From Bradyrhizobium canariense (GTDB taxonomy: Bacteria; Pseudomonadota; Alphaproteobacteria; Rhizobiales; Xanthobacteraceae), in assembly GCF_019402665.1 (NCBI RefSeq), contig NZ_VSST01000048.1, positions 19,751 to 83,750 of the forward strand: DNA of 64,000 bases, given 5' to 3'. The translations under genes and the position numbers were made by a program. Each line of letters starts with the position of its first letter. Within the stretch, counting starts at the first letter, position 1. Below are positions 1-9,373 of this stretch, piece by piece. Below the pieces are notes generated by a model. The model did no database searches. It was given only the letters and a program-made list of their open reading frames with translations, and was not told the DNA's origin.

Positions 1-448
1 TCAGAGGCTTCTCCTCCCCGGCGCAAGGCTCCCCACCGACCTCCCAACCCGTGCTCGGCGACTGCGGTGCCAGTCCCTGGCCTTCTGCAACCTTCCTCAG
101 GGTGGCGACCAGCATCTCGGGGTTAGCATCCTTCGTGAGGACAAAGCAGGCGCGGCCCGCGGCCAGCGTCTGCAACCTTTGATCGCCGGCCTTATCGGCG
201 AAAAAAATCACCCGGGTACCCTGGCCAGCGATGTTTGCGAGGCCTAGGACGCCCAGTCGACTGATATTGCGCATTGCAACATCGACCAGTGCAATGTCGG
301 GCACCAGAAGTCGGATCGCCCCCATGCAGCTTGCAGCGTCGCCGCAGGCGGCCACGATCGCAAAGTCGTGCTGCGTCGCAAGGACGCTGCTGATTCCCTG
401 CAAGACGATCGGGTGCCGATCCGCGATGACGATTCTGATGCGGCGCAT
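1..448 (-). CDS. Response regulator receiver domain, 3' end outside the window
   Basis: The reading frame starts at an ATG (MRRIRIVIADRHP) and is still open at base 1, so only the first 149 residues are visible. They match the receiver fold of NarL/FixJ-type regulators: acidic residue Asp10, phospho-acceptor Asp56 in the strand LVDVAM, and conserved Lys106 in FVLTKDA. Two usual features are missing: the second acidic residue is Arg11, and the conserved Thr/Ser after strand 4 is Ala84 or Phe83. A helix-turn-helix output domain would be expected to the left of the window but cannot be seen. The family normally controls transcription after phosphorylation by a histidine kinase; no kinase lies nearby here. 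The gene points away from the rest of the window. Confidence 0.75.
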   Translation of the reverse strand, partial: MRRIRIVIADRHPIVLQGISSVLATQHDFAIVAACGDAASCMGAIRLLVPDIALVDVAMRNISRLGVLGLANIAGQGTRVIFFADKAGDQRLQTLAAGRACFVLTKDANPEMLVATLRKVAEGQGLAPQSPSTGWEVGGEPCAGEEKPL

Positions 449-1179
449 GCTTCCACTGCCTATTCCTGACACCCCCCACGCCGCAATTTATTCCCACATT
501 CGCCCTAAAGACGCGCGGGAGGGCACAACCCATCCGTTCTGCCAAAACGCCGCACTGTCAATTTCCTCGCGGCACGCATCGGCAACGCATGATGGCCCCA
601 TCATAGTAACTCGCTTCGAGCATGCGTGCAGCACCGTAGGAATCCGGTCCTCCATAGAAAATCCGAAATAGCCAATTCATCGACGAAACAGCACCTTTCT
701 TCAGCAACGCCAGATCGCTGCGAGCTGCCAACTCGCCGCAGATTTATGGGCCAAAAAAGCGGCGGCGTTGTCAGCGTTGGTTAACGGAAATCAAACTTAT
801 CAGCAGCCACTTATTACGAACGATATATAGGGACATTGACGATTCAAATCTAACATTCGACAAACTTTCACCAGAGCGAGGCGATCTGAAAAGCCTCAAT
901 CCAGAACACGAGGAGGAGGCTCAAAAAAGTAATACTATTCATCAACATCAATACGAGGACTGGTCCTCAAGCGCGACAGCGGCTGGTGTCCCTTCTGATC
1001 TCGGTCGTGTGTCAAGCGGGAGTCTTTCCAACCATTGATCAGACCTCTCGAACGATAACGGCTGCTTCGGCAGGAACACCGATGAAAACCTGGTCAGCAA
1101 AGTTCGGGCGACATTTTCGTTAACCGAGCAACTTCAATCTGCAGTCACGGGTCATCGCTGGTAATGAGTAGGTGGTCAC
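449..1179. other. Intergenic region, no convincing gene
   Basis: I see no open frame with protein-like composition. A strong purine-rich tract (GGAGGAGG, about 912-919) is not followed by a standard start codon at normal distance, although an open frame of about 60 codons without a conventional start continues behind it to about 1105. A short AT-rich stretch (about 790-850) resembles those before other genes of the window. Promoters for the leftward regulator and the rightward small gene at 1180 should lie here. Confidence 0.4.
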
Positions 1180-1365
1180 ATGTATTCTTCGGCTGTTTTG
1201 CGGCAAACGCATGAATCTCTGATCGTTCAATTCACCGAATTGCAGAATTTACGTAGTCGCGTGTCGATGGCCGAGCAGCGCTTGCTCGGCCCGATGCGGA
1301 GGGTCCGCAGGCGGAGACCGGCTGGGAGGCGACCGGCCGGTCGAAGGCACAGGCCCGGCTGGTAG
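1180..1365 (+). CDS. Small basic protein, paralogue of the one at 56.1 kb
   Basis: This 61-residue protein has an amphipathic helical first half (AVLRQTHESLIVQFTELQ) and an Arg-rich tail. I do not recognise a named family. Support for a real gene is its similarity to the small protein at 56101-56304: both have A-V-L-R-Q-T near the start, then L-x-x-L-R-x-x-V and a conserved A-E-x-R-x-L-G stretch, and both end in Arg-rich sequence. An in-frame stop lies five codons before the ATG, and GGTGG precedes it as a weak ribosome site. It sits just before an H-NS-like gene. The basic tail could bind nucleic acid, but that is a guess. Confidence 0.45.
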   Translation: MYSSAVLRQTHESLIVQFTELQNLRSRVSMAEQRLLGPMRRVRRRRPAGRRPAGRRHRPGW

Positions 1366-1489
1366 CCCCAAGAAGTACCGCACTGCACACTAGAGTTCTG
1401 TGCGCAGGCCGATCAGGCTTGCCCGACGGGGCTTCGACCTGATAAGCCGCCCTCCTATTTCAAATCGGGAAGTAGTGGGGACGGCTTCC

Positions 1490-1828
1490 ATGGGGAACGA
1501 CGAGTGGGCATCTGCGACCACAGCCGAGCTGTGGCGGCTTTACGATGAAGTGACGACTGTTCTTAGTCGGAGAATGATTGCGGAAAAAGCCAAGCTCGAA
1601 GAGCGGCTCCGCAGGATAGAAGGAACTTCCGGGGCCCCCGACCAGGAACGTGCGCGTCGCCCCTACCCCCCAGTGCTGCCGAAGTATCAAAATCCGAAAA
1701 ACCCATCCGAGACCTGGTCCGGTCGCGGCAGGCAACCCCGCTGGCTGAAGGCGCAGCTCCGAGCCGGCAAGAGGCTGGATGATTTGTTGATCAACCGTTC
1801 ATCCAGCAAGCGCCGCCGCACCGGTTGA
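1490..1828 (+). CDS. H-NS-like nucleoid protein, copy 1
   Basis: A 112-residue protein with the two-part plan of the H-NS family. An N-terminal helical oligomerisation segment (ELWRLYDEVTTVLSRRMIAEKAKLEERLRRI) is followed by a linker and the C-terminal DNA-binding motif YQNPKNPSETWSGRGRQPRW. The family binds AT-rich DNA and silences transcription, usually of acquired genes. Open sequence extends upstream to about 1400, but those residues lack family character, so I start at the ATG of MGNDEW. Two paralogues lie at 50644-51012 and 51731-52114, on the other side of the polysaccharide locus. Confidence 0.88.
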   Translation: MGNDEWASATTAELWRLYDEVTTVLSRRMIAEKAKLEERLRRIEGTSGAPDQERARRPYPPVLPKYQNPKNPSETWSGRGRQPRWLKAQLRAGKRLDDLLINRSSSKRRRTG

Positions 1829-2781
1829 GCCCGGCGACGGCCGCGATGCCATACACACCATGGCTGTCCATAGACCGCAAAATCTAGCGGTCGCGATCTT
1901 CTTTATTGTTAGGACTGCCGTCACGGCCGCCGTTTCCGAAGCCATTGTTGCGGTGCACAACATGACCGCCCGACTTGGCTATTGCAGCTGGGGTAAGAGA
2001 GGTGGACAGCAACAGCCTCATACGGCGGTGAATTTTCCGCAGCCTTTCAAGAACTCACGACGATCTTCGCCGTCGGTGTCGAGATGGGTCATTCGGTCCT
2101 CCCGCAACATTCCGGCTCGCCTCCAAAATAGACCAAAATCATCGCGCCGCAACTGATTATACTAATTTAACCATTTAAATTTACTGATTGCCGATCACGG
2201 TGTGTCCGATTTGACGAAGCAGCAGATTGAACAACTTCCCGCGTCAGGAAAACATCAGGCCGGGCTTCACCAAAATCCACCGCACACAGCTCGCCGCCTT
2301 GAATTGGTTCGTTTTAAACTTAATTTCCGCTCTCAACCATGATTTTTAATTTTGTGGCAGCATGCTTGGAGCACATCCCGCTCCAAGCCACTGCAGCCGG
2401 AGTGGCGGATTTGGCGGATTTGCATGTCGACGTAGAACTTTCCTCGCCGAGCGGCGTCTTCGCCCGAGCGATGTGCTGCGCACTGAATACGCCAATGCGA
2501 AACCAACCTTGGCCGCACATAGTCGTCAACGACGTGCTTCCCGAGAAATTACTGGAGTGATTGCGGCCGAATGCGTCGTGCTCGAGAAAGCCAATCTGAT
2601 TAGGGCGATGTGCTGCCGCTTCCGTCATTGAAACGACGCGGGCTACCCTCGGGCTGTCGCTTGATCTTCTCCGCCGGATCGTTGCAGCTTAAAGATAGGC
2701 TCACTTCGCTTGAGCAGCTCAAATGCGCTCGGGAGTAGCGCCCAGCCCGTTCTGGCCAAGCAGGGCTCCGGGCACCGGCGC
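1829..2781. other. Intergenic region of about 950 bases, no supported gene
   Basis: Several overlapping frames of 60-100 codons exist on both strands (for example 1860-2156 forward and 2320-2628 reverse). None has a recognisable domain, a good ribosome site or protein-like composition. An AT-rich tract rich in TTTAA and ATTAA lies at about 2155-2190. The 12-base word GCGATGTGCTGC occurs twice (2468 and 2605). The stretch could hold remnants of a decayed gene, but I cannot identify one. Confidence 0.4.
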
Positions 2782-3396
2782 TCACGTCCCTTCCCGCCCA
2801 ACCGCCACCCACAGCCCATCGCGACCCGGGCTCTGCACGCGAACCCAGCGATAGGGCGTCCGCGACCATAGGATGATCTGCGGCGTGAGATTATCGAGGA
2901 CGATATCGCCGCTCCTGGTACGCACGAGGAGCACCAAATGATGTTCTCCGGAACCGACGACGACTTCGCTCAATAACAGGACTCGCGCCGGCCAGCCGCG
3001 CTGAAGCAACTCGTGGCGTTTACTCACCGCGTAGTCGTTGCAATCGCCACGAGTAGGGTTGATGATCCACGCCTCGCCCGCAAGACCGAGCTCGTTGCGA
3101 GCTGGCGCTATTGCCCAGTTGACCACACGATTGATCTCCCGCAGCTCCGTCCATCGCTTCTCCGTCAGCCGGATCGGCCCGCCGCGGAAGAGGCGCCGCA
3201 GGCGACATTCGGCATCATAACGGAGGCAAAACAGCGTGTAAGTGAGGGGCGGAAGCGTCGGGCGCCCCAGCTCGATATGCCCAAGAGCCGCTTGCAGGGC
3301 CGTCGGCACGGTCGACAGTGCCGCACCCGCCCACTGAACGCCTCCGATCATGACAGCTACGGCTGCGACGACGCTTGGCCTCGAGGTTCGTTGCAT
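2782..3396 (-). CDS. BTLCP transglutaminase-like cysteine protease (LapG-like)
   Basis: A 204-residue protein with an N-terminal signal sequence (SVVAAVAVMIGGVQWAGA) and the catalytic pattern of bacterial transglutaminase-like cysteine proteinases. The nucleophile Cys lies in RGDCNDYAVSKRHEL, His in GSGEHHLVLLVRT and Asp in GDIVLDNL. The best-known member, LapG, is a periplasmic protease that cleaves large type I secreted adhesins and is controlled by c-di-GMP through LapD. The ATG at 3396 has AAGGGG at good spacing; an upstream TTG is less likely. It lies 0.9 kb from a type I secretion operon of the same strand. No LapD-like GGDEF/EAL gene is present in the window, so a LapG role is only suggested. 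Confidence 0.85.
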   Translation of the reverse strand: MQRTSRPSVVAAVAVMIGGVQWAGAALSTVPTALQAALGHIELGRPTLPPLTYTLFCLRYDAECRLRRLFRGGPIRLTEKRWTELREINRVVNWAIAPARNELGLAGEAWIINPTRGDCNDYAVSKRHELLQRGWPARVLLLSEVVVGSGEHHLVLLVRTRSGDIVLDNLTPQIILWSRTPYRWVRVQSPGRDGLWVAVGREGT

Positions 3397-3423
3397 TTGC
3401 CGATCCCCTTGCGAAGACGCCAA

Positions 3424-3801
3424 GTGAGGCCCGGATTCAACCCAGAGCGTGGCCGCCCTGCCGCGAGAACATTACCTACGGTTATAATATTCAATAGAAT
3501 TTAAATCCAGTATAATACGCCAAGATAATAAATAATTAATATGCATGCCGACCGCCCGCAAAGGAGCCGCCGTAGCACTCACAATCCTGCCGAAGAAAGG
3601 ATGGGAGAGAATGAAGGAGCGGGAGCTGTTGGACGGCTCGGGTGTCCCGAGGGAAAGGCCGCCCAAAAGCACGCACAGAGCGTACTTCGCGCGTCTTGAG
3701 CCGGGGCGACAATTTAACGCCCTATCCGATTTATTCGTTGATTTAATTGTTCGCCGGGGTCAAATCGTCAACCCGTACTTCCTCGATCAGGACAGTTTCA
3801 T
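3424..3801. other. Intergenic region with AT-rich tract
   Basis: Bases about 3480-3545 are very AT-rich (TATAATATTC, AATAAATAATTAATATG) against a GC-rich background. A 107-codon frame begins at 3545 directly behind this tract but has no recognisable domain and overlaps the next candidate frame. The tract may act as a promoter or H-NS-type target. Confidence 0.4.
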
Positions 3802-4284
3802 ATGCCAGATGGGCTACTCGTCATCGTGGGGGCTGAAGCTTCAATACTTGTCTTCCTGGCCGCGATGACCCTGTACGCTAAGCGAATGGATGTGCTGAGC
3901 GGACGGTCGTTCGAGCGATCCGTAGTCTCGCCCACTGACAGCAGGCATCCACTACGGCCGATCCGTCGAAAACCGCGCGATCTATTGCGGTTGCTCAGGA
4001 AGTGGATCGATCTCGCCGCGCTCGCCCCACCAGATCTCCTGCGACGGCCCGACATCACCAGAACGCCGCGGTCGAGCTTTCAAACCAGACTGCAGACCCC
4101 GTCCGGCTTGTGCCGCGCGCCGGTCGACGAGCCACGCCCGCTGGACGCTTCCGGCCGCCCAGCCGCAGAAGCTGATCGCCAACGCTGGCGCCGACGGATA
4201 GGGCGTCAGCCCCGAATTCGCGCAGTCGAGCGCTGCTATCTTCCCGCGAACAGTCAGCGCTCCTTGAATGCGCGCTCCACCTGA
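3802..4284 (+). CDS. Doubtful membrane-anchored small protein
   Basis: The first 25 residues form a plausible membrane segment (GLLVIVGAEASILVFLAAMT) followed by positively charged residues, and AGGA lies about 11 bases before the ATG. The rest is Arg/Pro-rich and looks like translated non-coding DNA; the frame also runs into the 3' end of the convergent HlyD gene. I recognise no family. If real, the protein is probably shorter than drawn. The reverse strand in 3982-4182 is also open without a good start, so the coding strand here is uncertain. Confidence 0.22.
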   Translation: MPDGLLVIVGAEASILVFLAAMTLYAKRMDVLSGRSFERSVVSPTDSRHPLRPIRRKPRDLLRLLRKWIDLAALAPPDLLRRPDITRTPRSSFQTRLQTPSGLCRAPVDEPRPLDASGRPAAEADRQRWRRRIGRQPRIRAVERCYLPANSQRSLNARST

Positions 4285-5567
4285 TCGCGCAACGGCTTGA
4301 GCAGGTAAGATAGCGCGGTCCGACCGGCCGTCTTGATGAAGACCTCGACCGGCATGCCAGGCAACAGCTTGGCCGACCCGAGTTTCGCCAGCTCTTCCGG
4401 CTTCAGCAGGACGCGGCCCGTGTAGTAACTCGTGCCGGCACGCTGATCCTGTGTAATGTCTGCCGAGACCATGCTGACCTCTCCGTCGATTTCGGGCGTA
4501 GTCTTCTGGTTAAACGCCGCGAAGCGCATTGTCGCGGTCTGCCCCATATAGACTTGGTCGATATCGCGCGGTGCGATCTTGACCTCAACCGCAAGCGAGT
4601 CCGCATCGGGCACGATCAGCATGATCTGCTCGCCGGGAGAGATCACACCTCCGACCGTGTGGACGCTCAGCTCGTGGACGCGGCCGGCTTGCGGTGCCCT
4701 GATATCGATCCGGTTCAATTGATCGACCGCCGCGGTCTTGCGCTCGCTCAGCTCGGAGAGCTTCGATCGCGTTTCGATCAGATCCTTGCCTACTTCCGTC
4801 CGCAGGTCCTGGTCGATCTGAATGATCTGGAGTCCGATTTCGGCGATCTTGCCCTTCGACTGAGCAATCATTCCTGCCAGCTGACTGCGCTCGCCTTCGA
4901 GGCGGGCGGAATCACGCTCGAGGGAGTTGAGCCGCGTGATCGGCACCAGATTTTTTTGCCAGAGACTGCGCACGCCCTCCAGCTCCTGGCGGATAAATTC
5001 GACTTCCTTCTGCTTGGCCTCGGTCTGACCGGTAAGGCCTTTGATCTCGTTTTCCAGCTGCGCGCTCTTCTCCCGCAACTGCGCTTTTTGGCCGCTCCGC
5101 GCCTGACGACGCAGCTCGAACAGCTTTCGCTCCGCAGTGATCGCACGGCTCGCCTCCGAGTTGCTCTCCTTGGCCCGGTCTAGCAGCACCTTGGGAAAGA
5201 TGGCCTGCTCGGCGCCATCGCGCTCGGCCTCGAGACGAGCCTGACGCGCGAACAGCTCATCGAGGCTGTTGGTGACGATGGTCGCATTCGCGAGCGTCTG
5301 AGTCTCGTCGAGGCGGATCAAAACATCCCCTGCGTTAACCCGGGCGCCCTCCCGCACGCGCAACTCTCCTACGATCCCACCAGTGGAGTGCTGAACCTTC
5401 TTGACGCTCGAATCCACCACGACCACGCCTTGGGCGATCACCGCGCCCGACAATTGGGTCGTTGTCGCCCAACCACCGATCCCAAAGGTTACCAAACCGA
5501 ACATGATCATACCGACGATCATGTAACGCTGGATGGATTGCATCGCCGGTGTCACCTGGCCATTCAT
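4254..5567 (-). CDS. HlyD-family type I secretion membrane-fusion protein
   Basis: A 437-residue periplasmic adaptor that would link an inner-membrane ABC exporter to an outer-membrane TolC channel. One N-terminal membrane segment (YMIVGMIMFGLVTFGIGGWA) is followed by a biotinyl-lipoyl half-motif (VQHSTGGIVGELRVREGARV), a long coiled-coil hairpin (about residues 95-280, Glu/Gln/Lys-rich), the second lipoyl half (DIRAPQAGRVHEL) and a beta-barrel C-terminus (LLPGMPVEVFIKTAGRT), the classic order of PrtE/HlyD proteins. The start overlaps the stop of the exporter gene by four bases (ATGA), so translation is probably coupled. No TolC gene is present in the window. Length is normal for the family. 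Confidence 0.95.
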   Translation of the reverse strand: MNGQVTPAMQSIQRYMIVGMIMFGLVTFGIGGWATTTQLSGAVIAQGVVVVDSSVKKVQHSTGGIVGELRVREGARVNAGDVLIRLDETQTLANATIVTNSLDELFARQARLEAERDGAEQAIFPKVLLDRAKESNSEASRAITAERKLFELRRQARSGQKAQLREKSAQLENEIKGLTGQTEAKQKEVEFIRQELEGVRSLWQKNLVPITRLNSLERDSARLEGERSQLAGMIAQSKGKIAEIGLQIIQIDQDLRTEVGKDLIETRSKLSELSERKTAAVDQLNRIDIRAPQAGRVHELSVHTVGGVISPGEQIMLIVPDADSLAVEVKIAPRDIDQVYMGQTATMRFAAFNQKTTPEIDGEVSMVSADITQDQRAGTSYYTGRVLLKPEELAKLGSAKLLPGMPVEVFIKTAGRTALSYLLKPLRDQVERAFKER

Positions 5568-7495
5568 CGGCCGCCTCCTTGAGCTTCCGCGACGACCTTG
5601 AGCGGTGTGGGATTTCGCAACACTCTATTGAGGACCTCCTCTCTCTTGCCGAAGGACTGAACCCTGCCTTCCCCGAGGCACAAGACATGATCCACACCTT
5701 CCAACGCCTTCGGACGATGCGCGACGACGACGACAATTCCGCCCCGACGGCGCACGTTCAGGATCGCTTCGGTCAAGGCGCCCTCGCCCTCGGCGTCGAG
5801 ATTGGAAGAGGGCTCATCAAGTACGACCAGGAAGGGCTTGCCGTAAAAGGCGCGCGCGAGCCCGATACGCTGCCGCTGACCCGCCGATAGCGCTAACCCT
5901 CCTTCACCGATCTTCGTGCTGTAGCCGTCTGGAAGGGAGAGGATGAGATCGTGCGCGCCCGCGGCATGCGAAGCTTCCAGAACTGCGGCGGCCGTTGCCT
6001 GCGGATCGAACCGTGCAATGTTCATTGCAATGCTGCCGTCGAACAATTCGACGTCCTGAGGCAGATAACCGATGTGCTTGCCGAGTGCGTCCGAAGACCA
6101 GTGATCGAGCGAAGCGTTGTCAAGCCGTATCCTGCCTCGAATGCACGGCCAAACTCCCACCAAGGCACGTGCCAACGTCGATTTGCCGGATCCGCTCGGA
6201 CCAATGATTCCAACTGCCTGCCCGCTCCGCAGCTGGAACGACACTTCACTGACGGTGGGCCTCTCCAAATTCGGGGCGCTAATATAGAGGTGCTCGGCGA
6301 TGAGGGTTTCAACAGGCGCAGGCAATGCCAACCGCTCCTCCTCGATTGGCAGAAGCTTCAGCAAGCGATCGAGCCGTTGCTCCGACTGCCGCGCGGCGAC
6401 GAATCCTTTCCAATTCGCGATGGCCATTTCGACAGGCGCCAATGCCCGCGCGGTGAGGATCGATCCGGCAATGATGATGCCGGCCGTCGATTCCTGATTG
6501 ATGACGAGAACAGCGCCAATGGCAAGAACCAGCGATTGTAGGATCGCCCGAAAAATCTTGGAGGCGCCACCGAGACCGTTCGCGACATCGCTGGCCCGCT
6601 CATGGGCCGCGAGGTACTTCGTGTTGACGTCGCGCCAACGTAGCGCCGCCTGGTGCCGCATGCCCATGGCCTGCAGAACTTCGGCATTTCGCCGCCCCTC
6701 GAGCGCCAGTGCGGTTCGCGAAACGGCGAGACGAGAGGACGCCTTTGCCGGCCCTTGCGTGCGCGTTTCCGTAAGCACCGTAATGCCGACCAGCACCAGC
6801 GCGCCGGCTAGCGCAGTGACGCCGATCCAGAAGTGAAAGAGGAAGCAGACGCCGAGATAGATCGGCATCCAGGGCAGATCAAAGAGCGCCGTCGGCCCTC
6901 CGCTCGACAGGAAGCTGCGGACCTGATCAAGGTCCCGCACCGGCTGCAAGCCATCGCCATCGGCTCTGGTCTTCAAAGGCAGCCGAACAAGCGCGTCGAA
7001 GATGCGAACGCTGAGCCTTTCATCAAAATACCGGCCGACCCGGGCGCTGATCCTGCTTCTGACGAGGTCGAGTCCACCCTGGAACAGGTAAAGAACCGTG
7101 GCAAGAACCATCAAGGCGATTAGCGTCGGTATACTGCGCCCGGGCAGCACCCGATCATAGACTTGCAGCATGAAAAACGAGCCAGTGAGCATGAGGAGAT
7201 TGCTCATCCCGCTGAAGGCCGCAAGAGCCCAGAAAACCCTGCGGCAAGATCGCAGGAAAGCCGACATCTCCGACTGCGGCTCGTCATAGTCGCGAGCCGA
7301 CGACGGTCGCCCGGAGAACACTTTTTGCCGCAAGGCTTCGACCTGGTCCTTTGCCCAGCCGATCGCACAGGACGACCGCAGTTCGGCTGCTTCCGCCCAC
7401 CGTCCAGAGGCCAAAAACTGTGTTAGATTTGAGAGTTGGCTTCGAAAAAAAACTACGGGCGGGGGGACTACCCCCCGCCGTCCAAAGTCAGTCAT
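5564..7495 (-). CDS. Type I secretion ABC exporter (PrtD type)
   Basis: A fused permease-ATPase of 643 residues that would use ATP to drive secretion of an unfolded protein in one step. After an unusual N-terminal extension of about 80 residues come the membrane segments (FFMLQVYDRVLPGRSIPTLI is typical of PrtD) and the nucleotide-binding domain: Walker A GPSGSGKST, signature LSAGQRQRIGLARA, Walker B FLVVLDEPSSNLD and the H-loop VVVAHRP. There is no C39 peptidase domain, so the substrate should carry a C-terminal signal. The ATG (MTDFGRRG) is preceded by AAGGGGGT, better than a start five codons upstream. The neighbouring beta-helix gene is the likely substrate. Confidence 0.95.
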   Translation of the reverse strand: MTDFGRRGVVPPPVVFFRSQLSNLTQFLASGRWAEAAELRSSCAIGWAKDQVEALRQKVFSGRPSSARDYDEPQSEMSAFLRSCRRVFWALAAFSGMSNLLMLTGSFFMLQVYDRVLPGRSIPTLIALMVLATVLYLFQGGLDLVRSRISARVGRYFDERLSVRIFDALVRLPLKTRADGDGLQPVRDLDQVRSFLSSGGPTALFDLPWMPIYLGVCFLFHFWIGVTALAGALVLVGITVLTETRTQGPAKASSRLAVSRTALALEGRRNAEVLQAMGMRHQAALRWRDVNTKYLAAHERASDVANGLGGASKIFRAILQSLVLAIGAVLVINQESTAGIIIAGSILTARALAPVEMAIANWKGFVAARQSEQRLDRLLKLLPIEEERLALPAPVETLIAEHLYISAPNLERPTVSEVSFQLRSGQAVGIIGPSGSGKSTLARALVGVWPCIRGRIRLDNASLDHWSSDALGKHIGYLPQDVELFDGSIAMNIARFDPQATAAAVLEASHAAGAHDLILSLPDGYSTKIGEGGLALSAGQRQRIGLARAFYGKPFLVVLDEPSSNLDAEGEGALTEAILNVRRRGGIVVVVAHRPKALEGVDHVLCLGEGRVQSFGKREEVLNRVLRNPTPLKVVAEAQGGGR

Positions 7496-7585
7496 GGGAC
7501 CCCCTTGCACCTTGCCTTCGCAACGGGATCCTCCAAGAATCCCAAGGCAGTTGCTGAGTGCTACTCGGTATGGTGAGTTCGTTCG

Positions 7586-9373
7586 TTACGCGAAATGGAA
7601 ATCGTGGCTACCGGAATCCATTTTCGTGTTCTTTAGTGTGAGCGTGTCACTCCCCGTGCCGGTCGGGGTGGAGACGTCGTGGGCAAATTGGGCCGCATGG
7701 GACAGAACGCTCGCAAAACTGTCGAACGCCGTTTTGCTGAACTGGTTCATGTCGTGACCCGGCCAGCTTGCGGTGAAGTCTTTGACGTCGTGGCCGAAGT
7801 TGGCGGCAAACGTCAAGCTATCTGTGCCTCCGTGATTGACTTGGCTATTGCTCAGGTCAGCCGTCGAAGTCGCTTTGACGCTGTGCGAGCCGGGGGTCGT
7901 GGGATCCAGCTGCTCAGACAAGGCACTGGTGTTGCCGGCGGCGTCGCTGGCAATCGCGGTGAAAGTGTGAGACCCAGCCTTGAGGGCAGGCGTCGTTACA
8001 TTCCAGCTTCCATCCGGATCCGTCGTCGCCGAGCCAAGCAGGCGTGTGCCTTCATAGAGCTGCACGGTGCTGCCTGCTTCCGCCGTTCCGGACACCGCCG
8101 CATGATGATGAACTATCGAATCGCCTAACAGGACCGGCGCATTCGGAGCCACAATATCCGTTACGTCCGATGGATCGGATGCTCCGTTGGCCGTGCCAGA
8201 TGCCGCGTCGCTGGGGCTGGTCGTCCCGGTGCTGCCGGTCGGCGCTCCAGCATTGTGGCTGGTAGTGCCATCTCCGTCAGCCGTGGACTGGTGCGCCGTA
8301 GACGCATCAGTAGTTGACGCACCGGAAGGCTCCGAGCCGGTGACAGGACCGACGGCAGATGCCCCGGTGCTCACGCCGCCTGCGACATCGCTCGCGCCGC
8401 TATCTGTCGAGTTCGAGTCGCTCACCGGAGCGCTTGATGCAGTTGAACCGGTTGAGCCCGTCGTCGCGCCGCTGGTTGACGTCGTTCCACTCGCAGCACC
8501 GTTGGTCATATCGACGTTATGGTTAAAGAGCGCCAGCGGACTCGACCCGTCCTCATAAACGAGACCATACGAGTTGGACGAGTCGTAATAGTTGTCTTGC
8601 ACCGTGAGCGTTCCCGTGAGGGACTTGTTGTCCACCGACGTGAAATAGCTCACATGGCCAAGCATCGTGTTATTGGCAATCTGCCCTTGAGAGACGTACT
8701 CGGTCATCAGACCTTGCGTCTCTCCATTATTTTGCACGGTCGTGTTGTAGTTGTAGGCGACCGTGAATGGGCCGCCCTCGAGCTGCGTATAGTCGCCGTG
8801 CGACTGGGAATTCAGGCCGCCATCCTGTATGAGATTGTGCTCGATCACGACCGCACCTGAGCCGCCGGTCTGCTGGATCATGTCACCGCCAGCATTTTTC
8901 AACCACGAGTGATCGATGCTGAAATTGGTGCCGCTGTAGTAAAATAGCGTGCCGGACACTCCGGGATCATGGCCGGCACCGTCGATGGTGCAATTGGTCA
9001 CACTCAGATTAGAGGCGTGTTCGGTACCAACGATCGGGGTGTAGTTGTTAGACCCCACAACGAAGTTCGAATTCACGATCTTTGTGTTGGCTGCATCGAC
9101 GGTTACTTGCCAACCGCCGTTGAGCGAAAAGTCATAACCATCAAGAGTGACGTTGTTGCCTGTCGCAGTCACGGTGTGATTGGTCGTATCGACCGAGACA
9201 CCGGCCATCGAAATCGTCGCGGGATCCTTGAGTGCCAATCCCTCCGGCACCCCCACATAATAATCCACGCCCGCGACATTCCACGCAGGCTTGTTTGCGC
9301 CATAAGCGTCAAGCATGTTTGGAAGCTGCGGTGATCCAACTGGCGCATTCGCGAAGCCGTCGTTAATTGCCAT
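7586..9373 (-). CDS. Secreted beta-helix protein with Ig-like domain, likely type I substrate
   Basis: 595 residues with no N-terminal signal peptide. Residues about 30-290 are a right-handed parallel beta-helix rich in N-x-T/I and GxN turns (TGNNVTLDGYDFSLNGGW, ASNLSVTNCTIDGAG). A Ser/Thr/Gly/Ala linker of over 100 residues follows, then a bacterial Ig-like domain (AVSGTAEAGSTVQLYEGTRL to ASDAAGNTSALS) and a C-terminus ending in SGSHDFHFA. A short acidic-aromatic end and lack of Cys are typical of type I secreted proteins; GGxGxD calcium repeats are not seen. It is the first gene of the operon with the ABC exporter, 90 bases upstream of it. A paralogue of the beta-helix part lies at 13436-14533. 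Polysaccharide binding or cleavage is possible, but no catalytic residues can be assigned. Confidence 0.85.
   Translation of the reverse strand: MAINDGFANAPVGSPQLPNMLDAYGANKPAWNVAGVDYYVGVPEGLALKDPATISMAGVSVDTTNHTVTATGNNVTLDGYDFSLNGGWQVTVDAANTKIVNSNFVVGSNNYTPIVGTEHASNLSVTNCTIDGAGHDPGVSGTLFYYSGTNFSIDHSWLKNAGGDMIQQTGGSGAVVIEHNLIQDGGLNSQSHGDYTQLEGGPFTVAYNYNTTVQNNGETQGLMTEYVSQGQIANNTMLGHVSYFTSVDNKSLTGTLTVQDNYYDSSNSYGLVYEDGSSPLALFNHNVDMTNGAASGTTSTSGATTGSTGSTASSAPVSDSNSTDSGASDVAGGVSTGASAVGPVTGSEPSGASTTDASTAHQSTADGDGTTSHNAGAPTGSTGTTSPSDAASGTANGASDPSDVTDIVAPNAPVLLGDSIVHHHAAVSGTAEAGSTVQLYEGTRLLGSATTDPDGSWNVTTPALKAGSHTFTAIASDAAGNTSALSEQLDPTTPGSHSVKATSTADLSNSQVNHGGTDSLTFAANFGHDVKDFTASWPGHDMNQFSKTAFDSFASVLSHAAQFAHDVSTPTGTGSDTLTLKNTKMDSGSHDFHFA

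Noticed and set aside
2320..2631. Overlapping frames on both strands near 2.3-2.6 kb
   Set aside because: No recognisable domain, no ribosome site, and mutual shadowing; a decayed gene cannot be shown.
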